This document shows positions 1 to 8,035 of a DNA stretch of 64,000 nt, piece after piece; the stretch's first letter is position 1; each line of letters starts with the position of its first letter. The stretch comes from Calothrix parasitica NIES-267 (lineage in GTDB: Bacteria; Cyanobacteriota; Cyanobacteriia; Cyanobacteriales; Nostocaceae). The position numbers and the translations under genes were made by a program. Where the stretch lies: NCBI RefSeq assembly GCF_002368095.1, contig NZ_AP018227.1:6154123-6218122 (forward strand). Direction: 5' to 3'. Below the pieces are notes generated by a model, which was given only the letters and a program-made list of their open reading frames with translations, was not told the DNA's origin and ran no database searches.

Positions 1-725
1 GCAGATAATAATTTTTTGACATTAGGACTGTAACTTGGATTATTTTGAGCTATCACAAGAGCAGTTAAAGCATTCGCTGCACCTCTATCTTGGGTGGGTT
101 TAGCTAATATATCTATGAGTTCGTCGGTAATAGCTTGGGGATTTGCATAAGCTAAAGTCGCACCACGACGTAACATCTTAGGTTGTCTTATAAAGTGGAA
201 TATTGATTTTACTAGTAAAGGGTTTGCGACAAAATTTTTGATTGTTGCGACTAGAGGATATAAAAACGCAGGAATAGCTTCTCTTTCTAAATTTGGGTCT
301 GGTAAACTCATCATCACCAGACCTTCCACCATTTCGGGGTATTTGACTGCTGCGGCTAAGGAAATCAAAGAACCGATAGAATTACCTATTAGTATTACTG
401 GCTTACGAACAAAAGTTTTCCAAAAGTCGTGTATTTGCTCTACCCATAAATCTATGCTGTAATTTGCTGGTGCTTTTTCTGAAGCTCCAAAACCCAACAT
501 GTCCAGAGCATAAACCGTATGTTCTTTGCCAAATATTTCTAAATTATTTCGCCAATGACCGATGCTTGCACCAAATGCATGTAGTAGCATCAAAGGTCGA
601 GATGCACCGGAATTATTTTTTATCGGATTCTGAGGACGGATATACGTGTATCGAGTTTGCCAACCTCGCCAAACCCAATCTCGTTGATTTCCTACTTTTT
701 GTTGCCAATTGACGCTGTTAATCAT
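1..725 (-). CDS. alpha/beta fold hydrolase, C-terminus cut by window start
   Basis: Read on the minus strand from an ATG at 725; the frame stays open to base 1, so about 241 N-terminal residues are present. The oxyanion region LLHAFGASIGHW, the strand GFGASEKAP and the nucleophile elbow IGNSIGSL (GxSxG, serine nucleophile) are those of the alpha/beta hydrolase superfamily. The catalytic Asp/His would lie beyond the window or near its edge. The N-terminal part (RDWVWRGWQTRYTYIRP) resembles cyanobacterial haloalkane-dehalogenase/pheophytinase-like hydrolases, but the substrate cannot be told. It has no signal peptide and is likely cytosolic. It is divergent from infC across 457 bp. Confidence 0.85.
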   Translation of the reverse strand, partial: MINSVNWQQKVGNQRDWVWRGWQTRYTYIRPQNPIKNNSGASRPLMLLHAFGASIGHWRNNLEIFGKEHTVYALDMLGFGASEKAPANYSIDLWVEQIHDFWKTFVRKPVILIGNSIGSLISLAAAVKYPEMVEGLVMMSLPDPNLEREAIPAFLYPLVATIKNFVANPLLVKSIFHFIRQPKMLRRGATLAYANPQAITDELIDILAKPTQDRGAANALTALVIAQNNPSYSPNVKKLLS

Positions 726-1182
726 CAAATATTCTCTAAAACAGCATTTATATTTACTTATACTTATTATAGTTTTCTGCTTTATAACTCCACTGCAACA
801 ATAATTTTTAATTAAATTTTAATTGAAGTTAATTTGATATTTAAGTAGCTAATGAAACTGAACCTTATGATATATGTAATTTATATCTCACAGTGCTATC
901 ATGTGAATATACGTAATTGATGCAGTGTTAATGTTTTTACACAAAAAAACACAATAATTAATATTTGCTGTAATTATGTAACGTCTATTAACTTACAGAC
1001 CCTAAACTCTCTCTAAAGTTAGTAGAATATTAATAGGTACCAACATTTTTATTTTTATGAATTAGTTATCCTAGAAGTACTAAGGATATTTAATTCAAGG
1101 TTCCACTAGTTTTCTGAGTCTGAGATATCTCATTCAATACCAAAAACCAAATTCTTAACAATAACTTCCCCAAAAATCATAT
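726..1182. other. AT-rich intergenic region between divergent hydrolase and infC
   Basis: This 457-bp stretch is very AT-rich and holds the promoters of both flanking genes. I see no ORF and no convincing riboswitch. No clear IF-3 autoregulatory leader could be assigned by eye. Confidence 0.5.
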
Positions 1183-1716
1183 ATGCCTGTGATAGAGAAA
1201 AGAAGAAGTCGCGACCTGCCTCAAATCAACGAAAGAATTCGCTTCCCGAAAATTCGGGTTATCGATACAGATGGTGCCCAATTGGGAATTATGACTCCCC
1301 AAGATGCATTAGCTAGAGCGGATGAGAAAGATTTAGATTTAGTGTTGGTTAGCGATAAAGCCGATCCACCGGTTTGTCGGATTATGGATTATGGGAAATT
1401 CAAATTCGAGCAAGAGAAGAAAGCGCGGGAGGCTCGTAAAAAGCAGCATACCGCTGATGTCAAAGAAGTTAAGATGCGCTACAAGATAGAAGACCACGAT
1501 TACAACGTGCGCGTCAACCAAGCGAAGCGTTTTCTCAAAGATGGTGACAAGGTAAAAGCCACGGTTATGTTCCGGGGTAGAGAAATTCAGCACACCGATT
1601 TAGCAGAAATTTTGCTCAAGCGAATGGCAACAGATTTAGAAGCTGTAGCAGAAGTGCAACAATATCCGAAGAAGGAAGGAAGAAACATGATGATGTTGCT
1701 TTCTCCTAAGAAGTAA
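1183..1716 (+). CDS. infC: translation initiation factor IF-3
   Basis: Translation initiation factor IF-3 binds the 30S subunit, prevents premature 50S joining and checks start codon and initiator tRNA. The 177 residues show the full two-domain layout: an N-terminal domain opening [14 protein letters not shown] and containing [21 protein letters not shown], a basic linker helix ([14 protein letters not shown]), and a C-terminal domain with [30 protein letters not shown] and the ending [12 protein letters not shown]. The ATG at 1183 matches the cyanobacterial start [16 protein letters not shown]; the Shine-Dalgarno match is weak. A strong intrinsic terminator follows at 1825-1872, so it is probably monocistronic; rpmI and rplT do not follow it here. 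Confidence 0.98.
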   Translation: MPVIEKRRSRDLPQINERIRFPKIRVIDTDGAQLGIMTPQDALARADEKDLDLVLVSDKADPPVCRIMDYGKFKFEQEKKAREARKKQHTADVKEVKMRYKIEDHDYNVRVNQAKRFLKDGDKVKATVMFRGREIQHTDLAEILLKRMATDLEAVAEVQQYPKKEGRNMMMLLSPKK

Positions 1717-2239
1717 TTTTTGATTAGACTTACCCAAAGTTTCCTAAAAAGAAGGAGCTTGACCCAGTTGCTTTCTAGAAAGCGAAAGCATATGTAAGTC
1801 CTATTTAAGAAAAATAGAAACTGCAAGGAAGCGGTACCAATGGTGATTAGCTATTGGTATTGCTTCCTTTTTGGTTTCTTTTGGATGAGTAGAGGGGGAA
1901 GAGGGGGAAGAGGGGGAAGAAAATATTTTGGATTGAGTTTGAGACAGACTACTGAAAATGAAGCAAGTAAACTTTAATATTTAATCGCTACTTGCTACTC
2001 TCTACTTGCTGAAAACTAACTCAATTTAAAATTAATCAAAAAAAACGATAGTCTGGGGTGCTGAGTGGGAAAACTAATACTCAGTTGCTCGGGACTTTGT
2101 TTATTTCCAGGGATGATACGTTTTGAGGAGATGCTTTTTTGTTCTCCAGCGTTCTATCAAGCTGGTTGTGGAAATCCGAGTCAATGAACGTAATGGAAAA
2201 TTACATTGTGCAGGGGTGATTAGACCTTTTGAAAACCGC
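1717..2239. repeat. infC downstream spacer with G-rich tandem repeat
   Basis: Besides the infC terminator, this spacer holds about three copies of an AGAGGGGGA-type unit (roughly 1888-1920) and a CTACTTGCTAC-like repeat near 1985-2010. Both belong to the short tandemly repeated sequences typical of heterocystous cyanobacteria. The rest is leader of the next gene. Confidence 0.6.
1825..1872 (+). terminator. intrinsic terminator after infC
   Basis: Arms AAGGAAGC (1825-1832) and GCTTCCTT, with a second paired block TACCAAT/ATTGGTA inside, form a long hairpin directly followed by a T run (1868-1872). It lies 108 bp after the infC stop. Confidence 0.85.
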
Positions 2240-5200
2240 ATGGAATTAAAAGCTGCCTATAACAATATTTTAATAAGAGTGCTTAGATGGGTAAATCTTC
2301 GACCAGAAGAAGGTTCTCGCACATTACTGATGTTTGCTTTTTACGCAACAACTTCAGTTGGATTGCGATGGGTAGAAGATAGTAGCATCGCTTTATTCCT
2401 GGATAAGTACGGGGCTGACACTCTACCGCTGATTTATATTGCTAGTGCATTAGTGGGGATTGCCTTAGTTTTTCTCTACTCTTGGCTGCAAAAGATTTTT
2501 CCTCTGCGATGGCTGATTGTAGCTGCCGTACCTTGTATGGTTATACCTTTAATTTTACTACCTGTAGGTCTGCGATTAAACATTACAAGAAATTTTCAAG
2601 CAGAGCAATTGGCTTTATTCAGCGTTTTCTTATTAAGGCTTTGGGTTGATGCGCTTTACGTTATCAATCAAATTAATACTTCTATTGCAGCAAATCAATT
2701 ATTTAATATTCAGGAGATTAAGCGTACTTATCCCTTGGTCAGCAGTGGGATTTTAGTCGCTGACGTAATTGGGGGATTCAGTTTACCGACTTTAGTTAAA
2801 TTTATGAAGCTAGATAAAGTAATATTAATCGGGGCTTTGGTTATTGTTTTAGGTACAGCAATTCTGCTGCATTTAAGTAAAAAATATCCTTTGGCTTTTT
2901 CCGATGCTCCACCACAAAAAACCAATAAATCACAAGTTTCCCGTGCGCGTCGTCTTTCTAGTCCCCTCAGACGCTATGCTTTGCGGTTATTTCTATTCGG
3001 ACTTTTAATACAAGCAATCGGTTTATTGGTAGATTTTCAGTATTTATCCCAATTAGAATCAACTTTTAAAGGTAAAGATATTACCAGCTTTTTAGGGGTA
3101 TTTGGGGGAATATTAGGGCTGTTTGAACTCACAACGCAGTTATTTGTTTCCAGTCGAGCAATTGAACGTTTAGGAATTTTTTTTACGACCGCAATTTTAC
3201 CTGTTGGTGTAGGTGCTTTACTCACAGGACTAGCTATTGTGTCTCCCTTGTCAATGACTTCTGTCTTCTTCGGTTTAGAAGTACCTGGTTTACTGCTATG
3301 GGGTTTAACGCTGATTAAGTTTCTAGACGAACTTGTGCGTTATACCTTCGTAGCCAATACTGCGACATTACTTTTTCAACCGATACCAGAAAGAGTTAGA
3401 AGTCGCGTACAAACTCTATCAGGGGGCTTTGCTGAAGCTGCTGCTGCTGGATTTACAGGATTTATTATTTTGATCACCCAGTGGATTGCCAGCAAGTTTA
3501 TACCCGAAGCTTGGCATCACTTAATCCTAATTATACAAACAGCAATAGTTGCGATTATATGTGTAGGAGTCATTTGGGTATTGCGATCGCAATATGTTGA
3601 CTTGTTAGTTTTGAGTGCAGAAAGGGGACATTTAAGCGTCACAAACGTTGATTTACCGTTCTTCAAGCGAGCCGTAATTAAGGCTTTACGAGAAACAGGA
3701 AATGAGGCTGATAAACTTTCTTGTATAGAACTTTTATCACAAATTGACCCTCGAAGAGCCGGAGAAGTTTTAGCCCCAGAACTACCAAAACTGACTCCAG
3801 CTTTACAGCATCGAAGTTTGGAAATGATGCTTGAATATGACATAAATCCTGCTTATTTACCTTCAGTACGCAGTTTAAAAGAAAATCCTCAAACCAAAGC
3901 CAATCCCAATATATTTGCTTTAGCATTACGTTACGTTTTTCTTGCAGAAGTTTCTCCAAATTCAAATCAATTAGAAGAATACTTAAATCCAGAAGAACAT
4001 CCCATAATTCTAGGTACTGCTGCGGCTATATTATTTACCGAAGGGACAACCAAGCAAAAAGTTGCAGCAACTAAAACACTCAAATGGATGCTGACTAATA
4101 AAGAAGAAGATATACGAGTATCCGGAGTTCAATCCTTAGCAAAAGCAGCTTATTTACAATCTCTAAGAATTTATATTCCTTCGCTATTAGAAGATGAATC
4201 ATTAAAGGTACGTAGTGCAGTATTAGAAATGATTGCTACAAACCATTTAGAAGAGCATTATTCAAAATTAATACAAGGACTTTATCATAAATCCACTCGG
4301 CTATTAGTAATGAAAAGCTTAGTCAAGTTGGGAAATGAAGTTTTACCAATGTTGTCAAACTTAGTACATGACTTTTATCAACCTGAAATAGCGCGGGTAT
4401 ATGCTCTACGAACAATGAGTCAAATAGAGACCTTAGAAGCAACAGATATCTTATGGGAACATTTAGAGACATCCAAAGGTAAAATCAAATCCCATATACT
4501 GCGTGTTTTAATCAAAAGAAATCAGCAACATGAAATATCAGCTTTAGTAGATAGGTCTTATGAAACCAGAGTACAAGCATTGATAGAAGGAGAATTAATA
4601 TTATTAGCTCAGATATACGCTGCCTCTGTAGACTTTAAATCTCAAGTTGAAATTTATGCAGCTTATATAGAATTTAAAACAGGAGAAACTCTGCAAAACT
4701 TTCATTCTAAAAAAAAGGTTGTAGCTTTATGTAAACTAGTTCAAAAAGCTATTTCAGAATTAGAAATTGATATTAAAGAGCGGTTATTTTTACTTTTAAA
4801 ATTGCTTTATCCCCTAGAAAAAATTAATGCTGCTGCATTTAACTTGAATTCAGAATCAGGGGTGACTTTAGCAAGAGGTTTAGAGATTTTGGAGCATACA
4901 ATCGATTTACCTTGCAAACCAATATTACTGAATATTTTTGATAGAAGACCAGCCACCGAAAAAGTACAAAGGCTTGTAGAAGCAGGACTATCGAAATACG
5001 AACAAATGGCAGTTAATGAAAGAACTAGAGCATTACTAGAGTTAGAAAATTCACTTTCCGACTGGTGTTGGGCTTGCTGCATCCATTTTGCTCAAGTTGC
5101 TCGTATTAAACTAAAACCCGCGCAAATTGAAGGAAGTTTACGTCATCCCTGTGGTTTTGTTCGAGAAGCAGCCGTAGCATACTTAAAAATTGCCTCTCCT

Positions 5201-5299
5201 CGTTTATTTATAAAAGTTATACCTCAATTACAAAAAGATTCTCATCCTCTTGTAGTCGCTCAAGTTAATGAATTTATTGAAAAGTATAAGTTGAATTGA
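2240..5299 (+). CDS. MFS/ATP-ADP-carrier-like membrane protein with C-terminal HEAT-repeat domain
   Basis: A large two-part protein (1019 aa from ATG 2240). The first ~500 residues hold about 12 hydrophobic segments in a transporter-like arrangement that resembles the Tlc/NTT nucleotide-carrier branch of the MFS (EGSRTLLMFAFYATTSVGLRWVEDSS opens TM1). The remaining ~500 residues are helical HEAT/Armadillo-like repeats, for example EDIRVSGVQSLAKAA and SLKVRSAVLEMIA. The frame is open upstream to a TTG at 2123 and a GTG at 2216; I prefer ATG 2240 because homology-like sequence begins with MELKAAYNN, but the start is not certain. The substrate is unknown. A cyclic-nucleotide-binding protein follows 445 bp downstream on the same strand, which suggests a signalling role rather than simple transport; this is inference. 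Confidence 0.8.
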   Translation: MELKAAYNNILIRVLRWVNLRPEEGSRTLLMFAFYATTSVGLRWVEDSSIALFLDKYGADTLPLIYIASALVGIALVFLYSWLQKIFPLRWLIVAAVPCMVIPLILLPVGLRLNITRNFQAEQLALFSVFLLRLWVDALYVINQINTSIAANQLFNIQEIKRTYPLVSSGILVADVIGGFSLPTLVKFMKLDKVILIGALVIVLGTAILLHLSKKYPLAFSDAPPQKTNKSQVSRARRLSSPLRRYALRLFLFGLLIQAIGLLVDFQYLSQLESTFKGKDITSFLGVFGGILGLFELTTQLFVSSRAIERLGIFFTTAILPVGVGALLTGLAIVSPLSMTSVFFGLEVPGLLLWGLTLIKFLDELVRYTFVANTATLLFQPIPERVRSRVQTLSGGFAEAAAAGFTGFIILITQWIASKFIPEAWHHLILIIQTAIVAIICVGVIWVLRSQYVDLLVLSAERGHLSVTNVDLPFFKRAVIKALRETGNEADKLSCIELLSQIDPRRAGEVLAPELPKLTPALQHRSLEMMLEYDINPAYLPSVRSLKENPQTKANPNIFALALRYVFLAEVSPNSNQLEEYLNPEEHPIILGTAAAILFTEGTTKQKVAATKTLKWMLTNKEEDIRVSGVQSLAKAAYLQSLRIYIPSLLEDESLKVRSAVLEMIATNHLEEHYSKLIQGLYHKSTRLLVMKSLVKLGNEVLPMLSNLVHDFYQPEIARVYALRTMSQIETLEATDILWEHLETSKGKIKSHILRVLIKRNQQHEISALVDRSYETRVQALIEGELILLAQIYAASVDFKSQVEIYAAYIEFKTGETLQNFHSKKKVVALCKLVQKAISELEIDIKERLFLLLKLLYPLEKINAAAFNLNSESGVTLARGLEILEHTIDLPCKPILLNIFDRRPATEKVQRLVEAGLSKYEQMAVNERTRALLELENSLSDWCWACCIHFAQVARIKLKPAQIEGSLRHPCGFVREAAVAYLKIASPRLFIKVIPQLQKDSHPLVVAQVNEFIEKYKLN

Positions 5300-5327
5300 T
5301 AGTTGTTAGTTGTTGTATTAAAAAAAA

Positions 5328-5699
5328 ATGGAAAAGTATAATTTGGAAAATTTAAGAGTATTTCAATTATCTGAGAAATTGGCTGATTATATTTGGAATA
5401 TAGTTCTATCTTGGAATCATTTAGCAACAGATACAGTTGGAAAACAAATTATTTTTTCCGCTGATAGTATCGGAGAAAATATAGCGGAAGGTAGCGGTCG
5501 TTATATTTTTCAAGATAATCTACGATTTGTGAAAATTGCTAGAGCTTCTTGGCACTAAACGAGATATTGACTAAGAAGAGCATACGTTCATAAATTAACC
5601 ATAAACGAACAGGTAAATATTATTAAACCTATTTTTGACGAACTCTCACTCAAATTAAACGCTTATTTCAAATATTTAGTGAGAGCAGCAAAACAATAA
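5328..5699 (+). pseudogene. four-helix-bundle protein (23S rRNA IVS/S23 family), broken by two in-frame stops
   Basis: The N-terminal 76 residues (NLRVFQLSEKLADYIWNIV, SADSIGENIAEGSGRY) are typical of the four-helix-bundle family first described from 23S rRNA intervening sequences. The frame then meets TAA (5556-5558) and TGA (5568-5570). The SAME frame continues with LRRAYVHKLTINEQVNIIKPIFDELS to a TAA at 5697-5699, which is the normal family C-terminus. The two stops stand where the family has Glu and Trp, so they look like point nonsense changes rather than a frameshift. It begins 28 bp after the MFS/HEAT gene. The function of intact members is unknown. Confidence 0.8.
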
Positions 5700-5743
5700 A
5701 AAACTAAACAAACAATTAACAATTAACAACTAACTCAGATTTT

Positions 5744-6175
5744 ATGTTAACCAGCGTTGACCGTTTATTATTTGTAAGACAAGTTCCTATCTTTAAAGAA
5801 CTACGAGATGATTTTATTGTTCGATTAGCTTCTGCTATGAACGAACTATGGTTTCCACCGAATTGCAGCATTTTTAGACAAGGAGAGCAAGGACAATCTC
5901 TTTATATTGTTGTTTCTGGAAAAGTAAAAATTCACTTAAATAACCGGACGCTTGCGGTTATTCCTCAAGGTAAATACTTTGGTGAAATGGCGGTTTTTGA
6001 TACTCAACCGCGCTCCGCTTCTGCTACTACAATAGATGCTTGTGAATGCTTAGAATTAACCCAAGAACAACTTGATGATGCTATTGAAGAAACTCCCGAA
6101 ATTGCTGTAAATATCATTCGCGAACTATCCCGGATTATTCGTAATTTGAATAATGGTACTAGTACGATGGGGTGA
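5744..6175 (+). CDS. cyclic nucleotide-binding (CNMP/CAP-ED) domain protein
   Basis: A stand-alone 143-residue CNMP-binding domain with no helix-turn-helix, so it is not a Crp-type transcription factor. Beta-roll glycines are in place (FRQGEQGQSLYIVVSGKVKIH). The phosphate-binding cassette reads FGEMAVFDTQPRSASATT, with the conserved Glu and Arg that contact the cyclic nucleotide. Such domains often act as regulatory subunits. The nearest same-strand partner is the MFS/HEAT membrane protein upstream, the intervening small gene being dead. Related cyanobacterial membrane proteins can carry this domain fused at the C-terminus, so a split sensor/transporter pair is a reasonable guess. The start is ATG 5744. 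Confidence 0.88.
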   Translation: MLTSVDRLLFVRQVPIFKELRDDFIVRLASAMNELWFPPNCSIFRQGEQGQSLYIVVSGKVKIHLNNRTLAVIPQGKYFGEMAVFDTQPRSASATTIDACECLELTQEQLDDAIEETPEIAVNIIRELSRIIRNLNNGTSTMG

Positions 6176-6212
6176 ATATAATTCGTAATTCGTAAATAAA
6201 AATAATTATTAG

Positions 6213-6323
6213 GTTCGTAGTTGCGCTACTCTACGAGAAAGCTATGTCTTGTCGGACAAGTTTCACTAAGGTTTACAGCACTTCTTACCATGTGATTTTT
6301 GGCGCTGAAGCGCAACTACGAAC
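6213..6323. mobile_element. 111-bp MITE-like element with 14-bp perfect inverted repeats
   Basis: GTTCGTAGTTGCGC (6213-6226) and its exact reverse complement (6310-6323) bound a non-coding 111-bp block. Inside lies a second hairpin (GCGC-TGAA-GCGC at the right) and a CTTGTCGGACAAG palindrome related to the GTGTCCGA-type repeat also seen near 29605 and 42182. The right arm overlaps the last codons of the cobyrinate amidase gene. No transposase lies within. Calling it a MITE is inference. Confidence 0.5.
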
Positions 6324-7782
6324 AATTAAAAACCCGACATTTTTCTAAAAATCTTTGCGGAATTTCTCTACTATTTCCCCAATGCATATGAATATAAGAA
6401 GCGTGAAGATTGAACGGTGAAATCCATCCTTCTTTACCGGTAAATTCGTCACAATCAAATCTATAAGTTTCAAATAAAGGTTGATGGGAATCCGATATTA
6501 AATGGGAACGATGAAACTCGTGTCCGTAGATTGTTGTTCCTGCATCTACTAATAAACTATCTTGTAAAGCTATAGCTCGACGATATCCCAAAGTTAAACG
6601 CTTATCCATTACCGCTGTGGTCGGTAGAATTCCCACCATTTCCCAGGATTTCCCTGACATATCTAGCATTTGCTCGCATAAATACATCAAACCACCACAT
6701 TCAGCTATTGTAGGGATTCCTGAAAAAATAGCTTTGCTGACAGCATCTCTAGCACTAGAGTTTTTTGCCAATTCTTCAGCGAAAACTTCAGGAAAACCAC
6801 CTCCGAAATACATTCCTCCGATATCTTTAGGTAACTCCGTATCTTCTAAAGGACTCCAAAAGATTAATTCAGCACCTAAGCTTTCTAATAAATCAAGATT
6901 ATCTTGATAATAGAAATTGAAAGCTTTGTCGTAAGCTACTGCGATTTTTATTTTAGAAGGGGTAGAGGGGGAAGATGGGGGAGAGGGGGTAGAAATTTCT
7001 AATGTTTCTTCTAATCTTCTTGTCCCCTTGTCTCCTTGTCCCCTTTTCTCCTTGTCCACTTGTCTCCTTGTCGTTCGTAAGAGCGGTAATAAATTCTCCC
7101 AGTCAAAACGGGTTTCTCCGATATCTACGAGTTTATCTATTAATTGATTTAATTCGGGAAGTTCTACAGTGGGTATTAAACCTAAATGTCTATCGGGAAT
7201 TGTAATATTTTCTTGTCGGTGTAAAATACCAAAAATGGGTATTTGTAAAGGTTCTAAAGAGTTTTTGAGGAGAGATAAATGGCGATTACTACCAACACGA
7301 TTTAAAATGACTCCAGCAACTTGAATATCTTTATCGAAGTCACGATAACCATGAACAATTGCAGCAATAGAACCAGATAAGCGACTGCAATCAATAACTA
7401 ATAATACCGGTACATTTAATAACTTAGCGATATGAGCCGTACTTGCAAAATTATTAATTACTTCTTTTCTTGAGTGCGGTTTATCTTTAATATTTTCTCC
7501 AACCCCATCAAATAAACCCATCACTCCTTCTATTACAGAATATTCACTTAAATTAGAATAATTATCAAAGCATTCTTTTACATAATTTTCCGATGTTAAA
7601 ACCGGGTCTAAATTACGACAAGCACGACCTGTAACGTGTCGATGAAACATGGGGTCAATGTAATCTGGCCCGACTTTAAAAGACTGCACCTGTAACCCAC
7701 GTCTAGATAAACAAGCCAATAGAGCAAGCGTAACCGTAGTTTTGCCCACCCCGCTGCGTTCTCCTGCAATAATCAAAGCCAT
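6316..7782 (-). CDS. cbiA: cobyrinic acid a,c-diamide synthase
   Basis: ATP-dependent amidation of the a and c carboxylates of cobyrinic acid, using glutamine, in cobalamin biosynthesis. The 488 residues carry an N-terminal P-loop (GERSGVGKTT, ~residues 7-16), dethiobiotin-synthetase-like motifs (VGPDYIDPMFH, VIEGVMGLFDG), and a C-terminal class I glutamine amidotransferase domain with the nucleophile Cys in AECGGLMYL and His in the C-terminal HMHWGN. Between the domains (~residues 236-275) is a low-complexity stretch rich in Lys/Gly then Ser/Pro, encoded by short tandem repeats (6950-7075): a repeat insertion in a tolerant linker. The stop lies in the right arm of a MITE-like element. The start ATG gives MALIIAGERSG, as expected. 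Confidence 0.93.
   Translation of the reverse strand: MALIIAGERSGVGKTTVTLALLACLSRRGLQVQSFKVGPDYIDPMFHRHVTGRACRNLDPVLTSENYVKECFDNYSNLSEYSVIEGVMGLFDGVGENIKDKPHSRKEVINNFASTAHIAKLLNVPVLLVIDCSRLSGSIAAIVHGYRDFDKDIQVAGVILNRVGSNRHLSLLKNSLEPLQIPIFGILHRQENITIPDRHLGLIPTVELPELNQLIDKLVDIGETRFDWENLLPLLRTTRRQVDKEKRGQGDKGTRRLEETLEISTPSPPSSPSTPSKIKIAVAYDKAFNFYYQDNLDLLESLGAELIFWSPLEDTELPKDIGGMYFGGGFPEVFAEELAKNSSARDAVSKAIFSGIPTIAECGGLMYLCEQMLDMSGKSWEMVGILPTTAVMDKRLTLGYRRAIALQDSLLVDAGTTIYGHEFHRSHLISDSHQPLFETYRFDCDEFTGKEGWISPFNLHASYIHMHWGNSREIPQRFLEKCRVFNCS
6950..7075. repeat. short tandem repeats inside the cbiA reading frame
   Basis: Two repeat kinds occur: a GGGGGAGA-like purine block (6955-6992) and a CTTGTCTCC/CTTGTCCCC block (7017-7070). 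The same units fill many intergenic regions of this window (for example near 11265, 29690, 52290 and 59180). Here they stay in frame and encode the linker between the ATP-binding and amidotransferase domains. Confidence 0.75.
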
Positions 7783-8035
7783 TCATTAAAAGTTAGGAAT
7801 TAGGAATTAGGAGTTAGGAGTTAGGAATTAGGAGTTGGGAATTAAGAGTTATAAATTATGAATTTTACAGGTTATTATGCCTACTATTTGTGAATAATTC
7901 TATAGTTGTAATTACTACAAATGTTGACACCATTGAACGGCATTATTATTACAGTTCAAAATAAAGAAAGACGTTGCACTGCAACGTCTCTACACAATTA
8001 ATATTTATCACCATTAAGGTGAAATATTATTATTC
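7783..8035. repeat. TTAGGAG-type tandem repeats and a palindromic repeat
   Basis: About ten degenerate heptamers of the TTAGGAG/TTAGGAA type lie at 7790-7850. A perfect hairpin AGACGTTGCA/TGCAACGTCT stands near 7969-7989; the same palindrome recurs near 37340-37360 and, as a variant, at 20525-20545. The hairpin lies 3' of opcA and could serve as its terminator. Confidence 0.6.

Noticed and set aside
238-712. Two plus-strand ORFs at the left end
   Set aside because: They are antisense to the clear alpha/beta hydrolase frame.
1886-1920. CRISPR-like array (G-rich units)
   Set aside because: Units of about nine bases with no spacers are short tandem repeats, not CRISPR.
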